DNA of 64,000 bases from Methanobacterium veterum (GCF_000745485.1 NZ_KN050694.1:281195-345194); one strand, 5' to 3'. Positions 17,965 through 27,340 are shown, counted from the stretch's first letter. Numbers and translations are program-made. Notes: a model not told the origin generated them from the sequence alone.

Positions 17965-20397
17965 GTGAAAAAACTGAAAAAACATGCAAAAGCCACTAAA
18001 ATGTTAGTGATAATGGTTTTACTGGGTTTTTTTATTGTTTTAACTTCTGTTTCTAGTGTCAGTGCATCAACGGTTTATGTTAACACTACTGGAGATGATA
18101 CAAATGGGAACGGTAGTGCAGAAAATCCATACCAGACCATAGGTAAAGGAATAAGCAGTGTTGAAGAAAATGGAACATTACAAATTGCAAAGGGAAACTA
18201 CAGCGGAACAGGAAATACAAACCTTACGATCAACAGGAATATGACTATCATAGGTCAAAACCAGAATAAAACCATTATAAACGGAACAGGCACCAACTGG
18301 ATATTCTATATAGACAGTGGTGTTAATGTAACCCTCATAAATTTAACACTAACCAGCACAACAACAGGCAATGGTGGTGCAATCTACAATAAGGGTAATT
18401 TGACTGTATCAAACTGTACTTTCACAAACAACACAGCAGCAAATGGTGCTGCCATATTCAATTATAATGGTACTATCAATGTAAATGGTTGTACCTTCGC
18501 AAATAACGTAGCAAACACAATTGGCGGCGCTATATTCAATTATAAGGGCACTATTAATGTAAATAGTTGTACCTTCACAGGTAATGCAGCAGATGAAGCT
18601 GCTGGTGCTATCTGCAATAATGGTAATTTAACTGCCACTAATTGTAATTTCACAGGTAACAATGCCCTGTGGGCTGGTGCTATCTACAATGTTGACAGTG
18701 CTATTATTACTTTAAGCGGTTGTAATTTTACAGGTAACAATGCAACTTATGGTGGTGCTATAACTAATTATTTGAGTACCTTGAATATGAGTGGTTGTAA
18801 TTTCACAGGTAACAATGCTTCATGGGGTGTTATCCTCAATTATGGCAGTAATAGTGCTGGTTTGAATAGCTGTACTTTCACAGGTAACACAGCAAGTTAT
18901 GGTGGTGCAGTCTACAATTATTACAGCACTATTATTTTGAATGGTTGTACTTTCAAAGACAACGATGCAACCACCAGTGGCGGTGCTATTTACAATGGGC
19001 TGGACAGTACTTTGAATATGAGTAATTGTACATTCACAGGTAACAATGCCCCTGATGGTGGTGCTACCTACAATAAAGGTACAATTACTGATTTGAGTGG
19101 TTGTAATTTCACAGGTAATAATGCAACTTATGGTGGTGCTATCAACAATTTTAAAGGTACGATTACAGGTTTAAGTGGTTGTAATTTCACAGGCAACGCT
19201 GCGACTTATGGTGGTGCTGTCTTCAATCATGGTACTATTAGTTCTGTAAGTGCTTGTACTTTCAACAGGAACGTTGCAAGCAGTAATGGTGGTGCTATCT
19301 GCAATATTTTTACTATCAATAGTTTAACTGGTTGTACTTTCACTGGTAACAACGCAAGTCTTGGCGGTGCTATCCGTAATATGGGCAATATTACCAATAT
19401 CCATTTCTGCAGGATAGTTGGAAACAGCGCAACTTCTGGCAGTGCTATTAATAATTTGGATGGTTCAGTAAATGCAGAGTATAACTGGTGGGGTTTTAAT
19501 ACAAACCCAAAAAACATCAGCAACCTAATTACAGGCGATATTGATGATATAAATGCTGATCCATGGTTTATACTTTCAATAAGTGCAAATCCAACTGAAA
19601 TACATAATACTAAGATGTCCAATGTTACAGTAAATTTATACAATGATTCAAATGGTGTTGATCATAGTAATGAATCCGCTAAGTACCCTTCAGAAATACC
19701 ATTAACGTTTACTACAACATGGGGAAGCATAGCACAAACTATATTAAATTATGGAACTGGTTCAGCTGTATTTACAGCAAACGGGGGATCAGTACCTCAG
19801 CAGAACCCTGTAACAGTTTTTGTAACAGATAGTCTTAACCAGGCAGCCACATTATCTACCAATATCACAATAAAACCAACTGTAACTCTATACATCCACA
19901 CAACAAACAGCGAAACACATCTTAAACCTGGTGAAACATTCATACTAACCTATAAACTCGGAAATAAAGGGCCAGATATGGCAAAAAACGTTAAAATAAC
20001 ATTCCAGTTACCAGAAGGCTTAGAATTTGTAAATATACATGTGGATAGCGGAAAATGGACATACAACGAGACGACAAGAACAGTGACATGGACACTGGAC
20101 TCAGTACCAGTAGGAGATCCTTACCTGTACTTAACAGTTCAAGCTGCAGGTGACGGTAGTTATAAAATAACACCAAGCATCACTTCAGATACCTATAACT
20201 GGAATTCAGGAGATTCTGGAATTATAACAATTAATGTACAATCAAACAACAATAACAACTCAAACAATGATGGCACAGTAAATGCAGCCAGTAAAATTAC
20301 AAAAACAGTTGGTTTACAGGATACAGGATTACCTTTAAACTACTTGTTATTAGCTGTTTTAATGGTTCTAGGTGGTTTAATACCAAAAAGAAAATAA
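17965..20397 (+). CDS. Adhesin-like surface protein (beta-helix repeats, DUF11-type domain, C-terminal anchor)
   Basis: An 810-residue secreted protein. The signal peptide ends near SSVSAS (residue 34). Residues about 70-500 form a right-handed beta-helix of roughly 14 imperfect repeats of 22-30 residues with the theme GGAIYN...LSGCNFTGNNA; the DNA repeats are visible as well. Residues about 640-760 hold a DUF11-like beta-sandwich (LKPGETFILTYKLGNKGPDMAKNV). The C-terminus has a hydrophobic helix followed by PKRK, which would anchor it at the pseudomurein wall or membrane. Such adhesin-like proteins mediate surface contact in Methanobacteriales. The GTG at 17965 overlaps the GGGGGTGA ribosome site, so the true start may be the in-frame CTG at 17974 or the ATG at 18001. 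Confidence 0.85.
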   Translation: MKKLKKHAKATKMLVIMVLLGFFIVLTSVSSVSASTVYVNTTGDDTNGNGSAENPYQTIGKGISSVEENGTLQIAKGNYSGTGNTNLTINRNMTIIGQNQNKTIINGTGTNWIFYIDSGVNVTLINLTLTSTTTGNGGAIYNKGNLTVSNCTFTNNTAANGAAIFNYNGTINVNGCTFANNVANTIGGAIFNYKGTINVNSCTFTGNAADEAAGAICNNGNLTATNCNFTGNNALWAGAIYNVDSAIITLSGCNFTGNNATYGGAITNYLSTLNMSGCNFTGNNASWGVILNYGSNSAGLNSCTFTGNTASYGGAVYNYYSTIILNGCTFKDNDATTSGGAIYNGLDSTLNMSNCTFTGNNAPDGGATYNKGTITDLSGCNFTGNNATYGGAINNFKGTITGLSGCNFTGNAATYGGAVFNHGTISSVSACTFNRNVASSNGGAICNIFTINSLTGCTFTGNNASLGGAIRNMGNITNIHFCRIVGNSATSGSAINNLDGSVNAEYNWWGFNTNPKNISNLITGDIDDINADPWFILSISANPTEIHNTKMSNVTVNLYNDSNGVDHSNESAKYPSEIPLTFTTTWGSIAQTILNYGTGSAVFTANGGSVPQQNPVTVFVTDSLNQAATLSTNITIKPTVTLYIHTTNSETHLKPGETFILTYKLGNKGPDMAKNVKITFQLPEGLEFVNIHVDSGKWTYNETTRTVTWTLDSVPVGDPYLYLTVQAAGDGSYKITPSITSDTYNWNSGDSGIITINVQSNNNNNSNNDGTVNAASKITKTVGLQDTGLPLNYLLLAVLMVLGGLIPKRK

Positions 20398-20693
20398 ACT
20401 CATTTCATTTTTTTAATTTTTTGAGAATAAAAATAAAATTTTTTTAAACGATTTAATATTAATTGACTTTTTCAGATATAGCCGCCATTCGACTAAAGAT
20501 ATATCGATTTAATGAATATAATAAAATCATTATTTTTGTGCTAATTAAAAATTTCATTAAATTCAAACTTAAAGTTGAAACCATCAGCAACTATTACGTT
20601 CTGTAAGCAAATTAGATGCAGACAACGATAAATCGCAGGTAAATAGAAAAAACAGGTTTTAATGGCATTAAATAAATAAAAAAAGAAAAAAAA

Positions 20694-21470
20694 TTATTTT
20701 TCCCTTGTTACCCTTTGGGCCGGCAGCTTTTCTTCAGAAGATATGTACTCATAAATAAAGGCTGCTAAAACCGCCCCTACAATGGGACCGATTATGTATA
20801 TTGGGAAATAGTTCCACAGGTTGTTCCCAGCCAAAACATAATCGCCTAAATAAGGTCCAAAAGTCCTTGCAGGGTTAAGTGAAGCTCCAGAGATATTACC
20901 AATTGTGGTAATTACTGCTGCAACAGTAAAACCTATTGAAATCCCTGCAAACCCTGGAACGGCTCTCCTATCAACACCAGACCCCATTATCACAAACATT
21001 AATAGAAACGTACCTATTGTTTCAACCAGAATTGCCTGATAATAACTTATTCCTTCAAATGGGGCAGTTGCACCAAGACCACCCACTGTAACTGCGTTCA
21101 TCCCCACGCTTGCGGCAAAAAGGAAACTTGCAAGTGATGCTCCAATAAGCTGCGCAATGATATATGGAACTACTTCATTTCCAGGAAACTTTTTAGTGGC
21201 CCAGAGGGCAATGGTAACTGCAGGATTTATGTGACAGCCTGAAATATGGCCCATTGCATAGATTAATACAACAATAGTTAGGCCAAAAGCTAGACCTACC
21301 GCTAACCAGTCGCCTAAACCACCTAAAGCTCCAATTCCAATATTAAATGCATTTGGTACGGCAGATCCCTTGCTTATCATTAAAGTTATTGCAGCGGCAC
21401 CTGCACCCATAAATACGAGGAAGAATGTTCCTATAAGCTCGGCTAAAAAACGCTTTTTAAGTGAAATCAT
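20694..21470 (-). CDS. aqpM: Aquaporin, AqpM type
   Basis: A 258-residue MIP-family channel with six helices and both half-helix motifs, NPA at 82-84 (GCHINPAVT) and NPAR at 199-202 (GASLNPART). Length and sequence fit AqpM of Methanothermobacter, which passes water and, more slowly, glycerol and has been proposed to pass H2S or CO2. It is the last gene of a three-gene operon: DUF2193 protein, DUF2180 protein (9-nt gap), aquaporin. The link to the two unknown genes suggests a shared role in handling a small neutral molecule. That is inference. Confidence 0.9.
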   Translation of the reverse strand: MISLKKRFLAELIGTFFLVFMGAGAAAITLMISKGSAVPNAFNIGIGALGGLGDWLAVGLAFGLTIVVLIYAMGHISGCHINPAVTIALWATKKFPGNEVVPYIIAQLIGASLASFLFAASVGMNAVTVGGLGATAPFEGISYYQAILVETIGTFLLMFVIMGSGVDRRAVPGFAGISIGFTVAAVITTIGNISGASLNPARTFGPYLGDYVLAGNNLWNYFPIYIIGPIVGAVLAAFIYEYISSEEKLPAQRVTREK

Positions 21471-21479
21471 GCTATCACA

Positions 21480-21689
21480 TCAATCACTTTTATAAGCTGC
21501 ATAGCACCATTCACACAACATCCGAGGTAATGGTTTTTCATGTTTTTTACTGGGAAAAGGAAATCCTCCCTCCCATATTTCAACATCTTCACGTATCACA
21601 TGGTCCATACACAGCCCCATACCACAAACTATACAGATTGCTACGGCGTCTGAATCTTTACCTTCTAAAGCACACATATAACATTTCAT
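21480..21689 (-). CDS. Small cysteine-rich protein, DUF2180-like
   Basis: A 69-residue protein with eight cysteines in a B-box-like or treble-clef pattern: MKCYMC, CIVCGMGLCMDH, MLCEWCY. It probably binds two zinc ions. It matches my memory of the archaeal DUF2180 family, which has no known function. The internal ATG at 21689 is the start because AAGGTGGTG lies just upstream; the longer frame would overlap the DUF2193 gene. It sits between the DUF2193 gene (29-nt gap) and aqpM (9-nt gap) and is surely co-transcribed. Confidence 0.8.
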   Translation of the reverse strand: MKCYMCALEGKDSDAVAICIVCGMGLCMDHVIREDVEIWEGGFPFPSKKHEKPLPRMLCEWCYAAYKSD

Positions 21690-21718
21690 TTTCAGCACCA
21701 CCTTAAAAAATAAATTAG

Positions 21719-23218
21719 TTATACTGCTTCTTTCCACTGGCAGTATGAGTGTCTGAAGTCAACAAGACACGCTGAGGCGCAATTTTTACATGCTCTAACT
21801 GGAGATGCTGGTGTTTCTTTATGCAGAGCTATTACATTGGTCATTAAGGTTGCAGTCACAGGTTCACTTGTTATAAGGCAGGGGTAATCAGCTAATCTCA
21901 TTAACGATGAGAATCTTACCGTGATAGCACATCCAGGGTATGTGTACCTTTGAGGGTTCATTATAACTTCATTTTGTTCTACTGGATCTAAATTAACTTT
22001 AAATCCTGCAACTTTGGGCTCTAATTTTTTCCCGCTTCCATTTATCATTCTTCGCTCTTCATCCAGAGCTTTCCAGCCTCTGTAGATGGTGTCCATGAAG
22101 TCGCAGTTGTGAAGTTCTGCTGCTGCAGGCCTTGTTGGATTCAGCTGCACAAAATTGTGGAACCTTCTTGTCAGCAGTTCAACTACAGTTGGGGCATTAA
22201 AACCATCTAGTTCCAATATATATTCTACTGCACATGCTGCAGCACCTGTAGCGACTGATAATATTTGATATTCACTTTTAAAGTCTTTAACACTATTTTT
22301 TAGTGTTGATTCCATTACATCAGTTGTGGCTTCTATAATTGCCATTGTTACATCATCTTTGCACATGTTATAAGTTGATTGGGATATATGGTGGGATATA
22401 TCACCTACACAGTATGCGGGAACGGTTACAATGTTTCCGTAGTGCACGTCATCTTCAACTGCTGCCATCACTGTTTCTTTCATCTTTTTTTTATAATTTG
22501 ACATGTATTTTCTCACATCAAAAGATTCCTGGCCTAAAGAATCCATAAGTTTTGCCTGGGCTTCAACTGGAGTTTCATAAATTGATTTAACCATTTCAAT
22601 TTCATTTTTAATGGCTTCAGTTACGGTGATTCCATCTTCTATTTCATTTGCAAAAACTTCTCCAATACCATAAGAGGTGTTCATTCCCCAGGATTTGGCA
22701 GCTAAAATGGCTTGTTTATGATTATTCGGTATTTCGGTCCTTTTTAGGATTCTATTTACTATATTACTTGTACTTCCAGGGATCAACGCAAAATCCACAA
22801 CACATGTCGGCCCATAAAATCCTGCATATCTCCTTACAGAATCAAGCCCTATAATGTCTTCAGACTTTTCAATACTTTCTATAAATTTGTCTACGCTTTT
22901 TTTAAAGCTTTCATCTTCTTCGTACAAAATTTCTAATATTGCAGGTGTTTGATAATGCTCTACAAAGGGATCATCTTCAGGCCTTACTGTATCAGTGAGG
23001 CTGGTTAGTGTATTGTAGTGTGTGTTAATGGAATCAACATGAAGATTAATTACTGCTTCACTTTGTCCATCAATGGCCTCCATCTTATTTGCTACATCAA
23101 CATACGCCTTTGTATGTTCCATTTTAAATTCATGTCCTCTATATTTTTTCACAGTATTTACATCTGCTTTTTGAGCCGCCAGGGCTTCATTTATCATTTT
23201 TTCATATAGTTCTGACAT
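21719..23218 (-). CDS. Methanogen protein of unknown function, DUF2193-like
   Basis: A 499-residue, largely helical cytoplasmic protein that matches my memory of the methanogen-restricted DUF2193 family. Conserved-looking stretches include RRYAGFYGPTCVVDF, NPTRPAAAELHNCDFMD and NPQRYTYPGCAITVRFSSLMRLADYPC. A cysteine cluster lies at the C-terminus (CKNCASACL, with another Cys ten residues on) and could hold a metal or Fe-S centre. It heads the operon with the DUF2180 gene and aqpM. A TATA-like run (TTTAAAAAAATATA) lies about 40 nt upstream. No function is assigned; the metal site is an inference. Confidence 0.78.
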   Translation of the reverse strand: MSELYEKMINEALAAQKADVNTVKKYRGHEFKMEHTKAYVDVANKMEAIDGQSEAVINLHVDSINTHYNTLTSLTDTVRPEDDPFVEHYQTPAILEILYEEDESFKKSVDKFIESIEKSEDIIGLDSVRRYAGFYGPTCVVDFALIPGSTSNIVNRILKRTEIPNNHKQAILAAKSWGMNTSYGIGEVFANEIEDGITVTEAIKNEIEMVKSIYETPVEAQAKLMDSLGQESFDVRKYMSNYKKKMKETVMAAVEDDVHYGNIVTVPAYCVGDISHHISQSTYNMCKDDVTMAIIEATTDVMESTLKNSVKDFKSEYQILSVATGAAACAVEYILELDGFNAPTVVELLTRRFHNFVQLNPTRPAAAELHNCDFMDTIYRGWKALDEERRMINGSGKKLEPKVAGFKVNLDPVEQNEVIMNPQRYTYPGCAITVRFSSLMRLADYPCLITSEPVTATLMTNVIALHKETPASPVRACKNCASACLVDFRHSYCQWKEAV

Positions 23219-23747
23219 AATAACACCAATTAATTTATTAACCTTAATAATAGATATATTTTTTTAAATACTAAAGAACCCTAATGAACTATTAAAAATA
23301 TTCCATTATCCATTTTTTTAAAATTTAAAGGGTTAATTTCAGGCATTATTTTTTTAAGATACAATAATCTTGGAGTTAGATAATTGCCAAAAGTAGTTAA
23401 AGATGATATTTAAATTTAATTAAGCTTTTATCACTGTTTTTTAAAATAACCTTTTAAAAGCAATTAATTTAATAAATAGAATTAACATGAATTTATGGGA
23501 CAGTAAATGATCATTATTGTAGAAAGTAGATTGTGACATTCCATTTATTTTAAGATCTTTACTAACTTTATATAATTAGTTTTAGCGACTTCATGTTTCA
23601 CTTTCTAATACTTTAAACCAGGAATATGCTTTTAAATTTAGGTGTTTTTAAACATTTGTGAAAAAAGTCATAATTTTTAGTCAAAAAATCTAAACTATTG
23701 TGAAGACAATTATATTTATAACTTTAAAATAGTGGAGGTCTGATTAA
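23219..23747. other. Divergent spacer between DUF2193 gene and small ORF
   Basis: About 530 nt of A/T-rich DNA. It holds the minus-strand promoter of the DUF2193 operon near 23260-23275 and, for the plus-strand small gene, a TATA-like ATATTTATAA near 23710 and a GGAGGT ribosome site at 23733. No further gene is seen. Confidence 0.5.
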
Positions 23748-23939
23748 ATGGATAATATTGATGGTATTGATATGGCAAATGATTTTTTAGATGCTGCATA
23801 TAAGTGCAAACCACATAATTTAGAGCCTTTACTTCAAAAAATTGAATTAAAAATCAAAAACAGTGACCACACTGATAAAACCCTTTTAAGGGCTAAAATG
23901 ATTGTGACCAGTAAATTAGCGCTTTATTATAGCAAATAA
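23748..23939 (+). CDS. Small helical protein, unknown function
   Basis: A 63-residue protein (MDNIDGIDMANDFLDAAYKC...) with good support for translation: TATA-like element, AGTGGAGGTCT ribosome site and ATG. It looks all-helical and acidic to neutral, with no signal peptide or metal motif. I do not recognise a family. It stands alone. Confidence 0.6.
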   Translation: MDNIDGIDMANDFLDAAYKCKPHNLEPLLQKIELKIKNSDHTDKTLLRAKMIVTSKLALYYSK

Positions 23940-24401
23940 TATTTTATCCAGGATTATAGTAGTTCTTCACTTGTGTAATAAGGATTCATATATTCTTATT
24001 ACATAAATTTGAATATTCAATTTTAAATTCAAAGTTTAAAAGTACTATTTTTATTTAGATATGTAATAAATAACATCAAAATTTTTTAAAATTAGAAATA
24101 AAATAAAAATTTTAAAAATTAGCATAAATCAGTCATTACATGTATATTGACAAACTCATTTACTGCTATTTTTACGAATTTCTAATTTTATGATATTTAA
24201 CTGCAATCTTATCATTTTTGACCATCTAATTGTTAATGAATTTGCAAATAGTATCATGAATTACTTTTAAAATTTAGGGACCTAACAAATATTCTAATAA
24301 TAAACTAAATCTCATATTTATTAATGGGGAACTACAAAAATTTTTTATTATATTGGGATCATTATTAAAAAATAAAAATTAGTTATGATATAATAAATTA
24401 T
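23940..24401. other. Intergenic spacer
   Basis: About 460 nt of A/T-rich sequence with no gene, repeat or clear structure. A TATA-like stretch around 24375-24392 precedes the next gene closely, and its mRNA may be leaderless. Confidence 0.45.
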
Positions 24402-24710
24402 ATGAGCAAAGTTGAATTCAGTGTGATGAACATCAAAAGGTGTTTGTGTCCAGAATGTCCTGTCCAGTCAGAGAGTGTATGTGCTGAAGGTAAATGGAGA
24501 ATAATGCAGGAAATAGCATGGGCAAGTGAAAGTGGAATGTATTTTGAAGCAGATAGAGTCCCTGGAATGTACTGTGCTACTGGAAAGGCATTGTGTAATG
24601 ATCTTAATCCGAAAAAAATGTGTATATGTGAGAAATGCCCGGTCTGGAAGGAAAATAATTTAAAAGATGGAGAACTAAAGTTTTATTTCTGTCAAAGGGG
24701 CGAAAGTTAA
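24402..24710 (+). CDS. Cysteine-rich protein, DUF2769-like
   Basis: A 102-residue protein with two cysteine clusters of the same type, CLCPECPV near the N-terminus and CICEKCPVW near residue 75, plus CAEG and YCATGKALC. The CxCxxCP theme resembles the archaeal DUF2769 family (from memory) and suggests a metal-binding protein, perhaps Fe-S or zinc. There is no ribosome site, and the TATA-like element lies close to the ATG, so the transcript may be leaderless. The function is unknown. Confidence 0.65.
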   Translation: MSKVEFSVMNIKRCLCPECPVQSESVCAEGKWRIMQEIAWASESGMYFEADRVPGMYCATGKALCNDLNPKKMCICEKCPVWKENNLKDGELKFYFCQRGES

Positions 24711-24731
24711 GGGTAGTTATATTGAACTAAG

Positions 24732-24815
24732 ATTATAATTTATCTATTTTATGAAGCGCTTCTTTAAATACAGTTTTAATTATATCTCCATTACCCAACA
24801 TAGCCTTAAGTTCAA
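24732..24815 (-). pseudogene. Remnant of a duplicated gene 3' end
   Basis: These 84 nt align without gaps to 24843-24926, the end of the neighbouring minus-strand gene, at about 80% identity. The frame is kept: the remnant reads ELKAMLGNGDIIKTVFKEAL...KIDKL-stop against ELKAMLNNEDINKSEFKEAL...KIDKL-stop. It is best explained as the tail of a former tandem paralogue whose body was deleted. Confidence 0.75.
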
Positions 24816-24843
24816 TACATTAGGCATGCATAAAACAAGTATA

Positions 24844-25512
24844 TTATAATTTATCTATTTTCTGAAGCGCTTCTTTAAATTCACTTTTGTTTATATCTTC
24901 ATTATTCAACATAGCCTTAAGTTCAAAAGCCAGATTTTTCTTGGTAATTTCTGTGTCTTTACTTAAAAGGCCGTCATATGCTATCTTAATAAGAGGATCA
25001 TTTTGTGCTAGCTGTTCTAGACCTGTGGATCCATTTTTTTCTACAGGAGAACCGCTTTTTGCATCAACTACTTCCAGGTTACATGCTTTGGCACTGGGAT
25101 TCCAAGATTGAACTGCTTTAATCTTGACACTTTCCACATTATTATTTATACTCTTTCTAAAAGTATCGAAATTAACTGAATAACTTTCCTGCACGTTCAT
25201 AGGAACATTATTGAGGGCATGGTTTAAACTGTCAATTAAACTGTACACCCTGCCTCCTTTTTCACCATAAATGTTGCCTGACTTTGGGTAATAAGATGTT
25301 ATAAATCCACATATCCATTTTTGTTTGTTTTCATGGTCTGTAATTATAATATAAAATTCATTGACATCTGTTTTCTTAATTAATCTCTTTTTTATTTCAC
25401 CTATGTAAATTTCACCTGTTATTTCTTCTCCAGGTTCAAGTTGATTTAGAAATTTTGTGTTATATTCCTCACTCTTATCCTTACTACCTTTTTGTATCCC
25501 CAAATCCAGCAT
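24844..25512 (-). CDS. Unknown soluble protein
   Basis: A 222-residue cytoplasmic protein that I do not recognise. The N-terminal half (LEPGEEITGEIYIGEIKKRLIKKTDVNEFYIIITDHENKQKWICGFIT) has the beta-strand rhythm of an OB fold. The C-terminal third is helical and Lys/Glu-rich. The ATG at 25512 lies 6-7 nt after GGGTGG and is preferred over the in-frame GTG at 25521. A truncated second copy of its 3' end lies just downstream at 24732-24815. Confidence 0.65.
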   Translation of the reverse strand: MLDLGIQKGSKDKSEEYNTKFLNQLEPGEEITGEIYIGEIKKRLIKKTDVNEFYIIITDHENKQKWICGFITSYYPKSGNIYGEKGGRVYSLIDSLNHALNNVPMNVQESYSVNFDTFRKSINNNVESVKIKAVQSWNPSAKACNLEVVDAKSGSPVEKNGSTGLEQLAQNDPLIKIAYDGLLSKDTEITKKNLAFELKAMLNNEDINKSEFKEALQKIDKL

Positions 25513-25894
25513 AATAACCACCCAATTGATAATATTAATATGTAAGTTAAATATATTAAAAATATCGGGTAATAAGTCAAATTATTCAGGCTGTTAGGTA
25601 TAGCACTCGCATACAAATTTATTCAGCTAATTTAAATGAAATGATATTGAATAATGAATTGAATTCAGGCTGCAACTTGTAAATACTCTTCTAATATAAG
25701 TAGTAACTTAATTATTTAATCTTTAACCTGATATCTAAAATTTACTGCATTTTACAGAAAAAACTTAAATTATTCAATTTGCCGCATCCCTGATAAATTC
25801 AGTAACAGTTAAGATATTGAGATTTTTTTTTGTTATAACTTATAACTAATACTTGTTGTATTTAAATTTAAGATTAAAAAAGAAATTTAATTTC
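25513..25894. other. Spacer with one arm of a long inverted repeat
   Basis: About 380 nt. Bases 25615-25729 are similar to the reverse complement of 27228-27340 (core TTCAGGCTGCAACTTGTAA). The rest is A/T-rich with no gene. Confidence 0.55.
25615..25729. repeat. Long inverted repeat, left arm
   Basis: It matches the reverse complement of 27228-27340 over about 110 nt, with the best identity in the core CAGGCTGCAACTTGTAA. The two arms bracket the genes at 25895 and 26771 and a hairpin array. Confidence 0.6.
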
Positions 25895-26188
25895 TTATTC
25901 AGTTTCTTCGAAGTGTTTAATATTTTCAAGAGGCACTTTTGTCCTTAAAATCTTACATCCAGTATTGCTGTCCTGTACAAGGCCAACACCACTTCCAAAT
26001 AAACGTTCTAACTCTGTTAAATATGAAACTGGGACATTAAAATCCTTGCTAAGCTCAATATAGATATAAAGATTGATCCTGGTGAACTCTTCAAATGTAT
26101 CTTCCCTTTGAGCTAACTTTATTATGGGATTTCCTTCTTTTAAATCTACTAAAAGCATGTATATTATATTATCCAGTCTTTCCAACAT
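25895..26188 (-). CDS. Small protein, unknown function
   Basis: A 97-residue protein (MLERLDNIIYMLLVDLKEG...) with mixed helix and strand and no membrane segment or metal motif. The ribosome site TTAGGAGCC lies 5-6 nt upstream of the ATG. I do not recognise its family. It lies inside the long inverted repeat together with the convergent-side gene at 26771. Confidence 0.6.
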   Translation of the reverse strand: MLERLDNIIYMLLVDLKEGNPIIKLAQREDTFEEFTRINLYIYIELSKDFNVPVSYLTELERLFGSGVGLVQDSNTGCKILRTKVPLENIKHFEETE

Positions 26189-26770
26189 TGTTAGGCTCCT
26201 AATATTTGATTATTAAATTTAATAATTCAAAAGTACTTTGTATTATTATATGGTTTTAAATACAGATATCATTTGCTAAAGTCGTAAATGTAAATTATAG
26301 CAAATACCAAATGATGGTGGATTAATTGATCTATAAAAAATGTATTTAAATACTTCAACTTCTAAAAAATCATAATCAATTTTTTGGGTTCAGGAAAAAC
26401 AGAGTTTTTTCTTCAACATCCAAAAAAAAATCATATATTTTTTGGGCCCCCGAAGACACAGTGTTCGGGGCATGTAAAAATTCTTCGAATTTTTACGGTT
26501 GAGGAACGTAGTTTCTCAAACATTGGAAATCTCTGATTTCTGAAGTTTGAAAATGCCAGCATGCAAAAAACTTATTGTTTTTGAAGTAAAATCATCAATT
26601 TTGCTAACATTTTTTCAACTCTCCAAAATTTTTTAATTTTCATTAATCTCAAATTTATTAAGTTTAAAAAGTTACATTACTCGCTATAAAAACCTTTATA
26701 TAGTTGTTCTTAAAGTATTTAAATAAAAAGAGTTTTATTGTATTAACAGAAACCTATTTTGGTGATTATT
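26189..26770. other. Spacer with hairpin array
   Basis: About 580 nt. The interval 26390-26600 is packed with short inverted repeats (listed separately). The right end holds the promoter (AAAACCTTTATATAG at about 26688-26702) and GGTGAT ribosome site of the gene at 26771. No gene is seen in the spacer. Confidence 0.65.
26394..26600. repeat. Hairpin array (at least five perfect or near-perfect inverted repeats)
   Basis: GAAAAAC-AGA-GTTTTTC lies at 26394-26410, and CCCCGAA..TTCGGGG spans 26447-26470. GTAAAAATTC-TTC-GAATTTTTAC is at 26474-26496, GAGGAAC-GTA-GTTTCTC at about 26501-26517, and GAAATC-TCT-GATTTC at 26526-26540. A further pair lies around 26562-26600. Loops are mostly 3 nt. The linkers GCATG, GGTT and AAACATT recur in the arrays at 50.9 and 59.3 kb. 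Confidence 0.75.
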
Positions 26771-27079
26771 ATGAAAGATAACGAAATTAAATCAATTGCA
26801 GTAAGAGTTTTCAATAATTTAAAAAGTGTTGAAGTTGCAAAAAATCCAGACGCGTCAGAAGAAGTAGGAATGGATGTAAGAGAAATGTTGCTTGGATTCG
26901 ACACCAAAGAATCAATAGGCGACGCCTTAAAATTAATCAGTGAAAAAATGGATACTGATAATGATATGGAAGCTGAAGATCTTGCAGTTGTCATAACCAG
27001 AACCCCTATAATGACTGCAAATGGTCAATGGTTCATTGAAATGGACGCAGATGACTTTGTTCATTATTTTACTGAATAA
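26771..27079 (+). CDS. Small acidic protein, unknown function
   Basis: A 102-residue acidic protein (MKDNEIKSIAVRVFNNLKSVEVAKNPDASEEVGMDVREMLL...WFIEMDADDFVHYFTE). The ATG at 26771 is preferred because GGTGAT lies 4 nt upstream; an in-frame TTG at 26759 would precede that site. A TATA-like CTTTATATAG sits about 75 nt upstream. No known motif is visible. It may be conserved in Methanobacterium, but I cannot verify that. Confidence 0.6.
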   Translation: MKDNEIKSIAVRVFNNLKSVEVAKNPDASEEVGMDVREMLLGFDTKESIGDALKLISEKMDTDNDMEAEDLAVVITRTPIMTANGQWFIEMDADDFVHYFTE

Positions 27080-27227
27080 ATTCTAGAATTTAATTAAAAG
27101 AGGCGCAATGTCTCTATAATTCTATTCTTTTTAGATTGATAATAATCTATTCCATTTAAAGAAAGATAAAATTTTTTTAACTTTTTTGTATTTTTTATTG
27201 ATTAAATATGAACTTAATTTTAATTAC

Positions 27228-27340
27228 AGGTTAAAGTTAACGACTGAATAATTAAGGCTCCACGCTATTAGATGAGTATTACAAGTTGCAGCCTGAATTT
27301 GATTTATTGTTCCATTAACTCATTTAAAATGAAAAAAATT
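27228..27340. repeat. Long inverted repeat, right arm
   Basis: Reverse-complement partner of 25615-25729. The shared order is AGGTTAAAG, ATAATTAAG, GAGTATT-ACAAGTTGCAGCCTGAATT and CATTTAAAAT. The two arms are about 1.5 kb apart. Confidence 0.6.

Noticed and set aside
18360..19480. Regular short repeats that could suggest a CRISPR array
   Set aside because: The repeats are in frame, imperfect and translate to beta-helix units of the adhesin; there are no unique spacers.
24732..24815. Attachment-site duplication of an integrated element
   Set aside because: The repeat is in-frame coding sequence about 80% identical, no integrase or tRNA is present, and the two copies are adjacent instead of flanking an insert.
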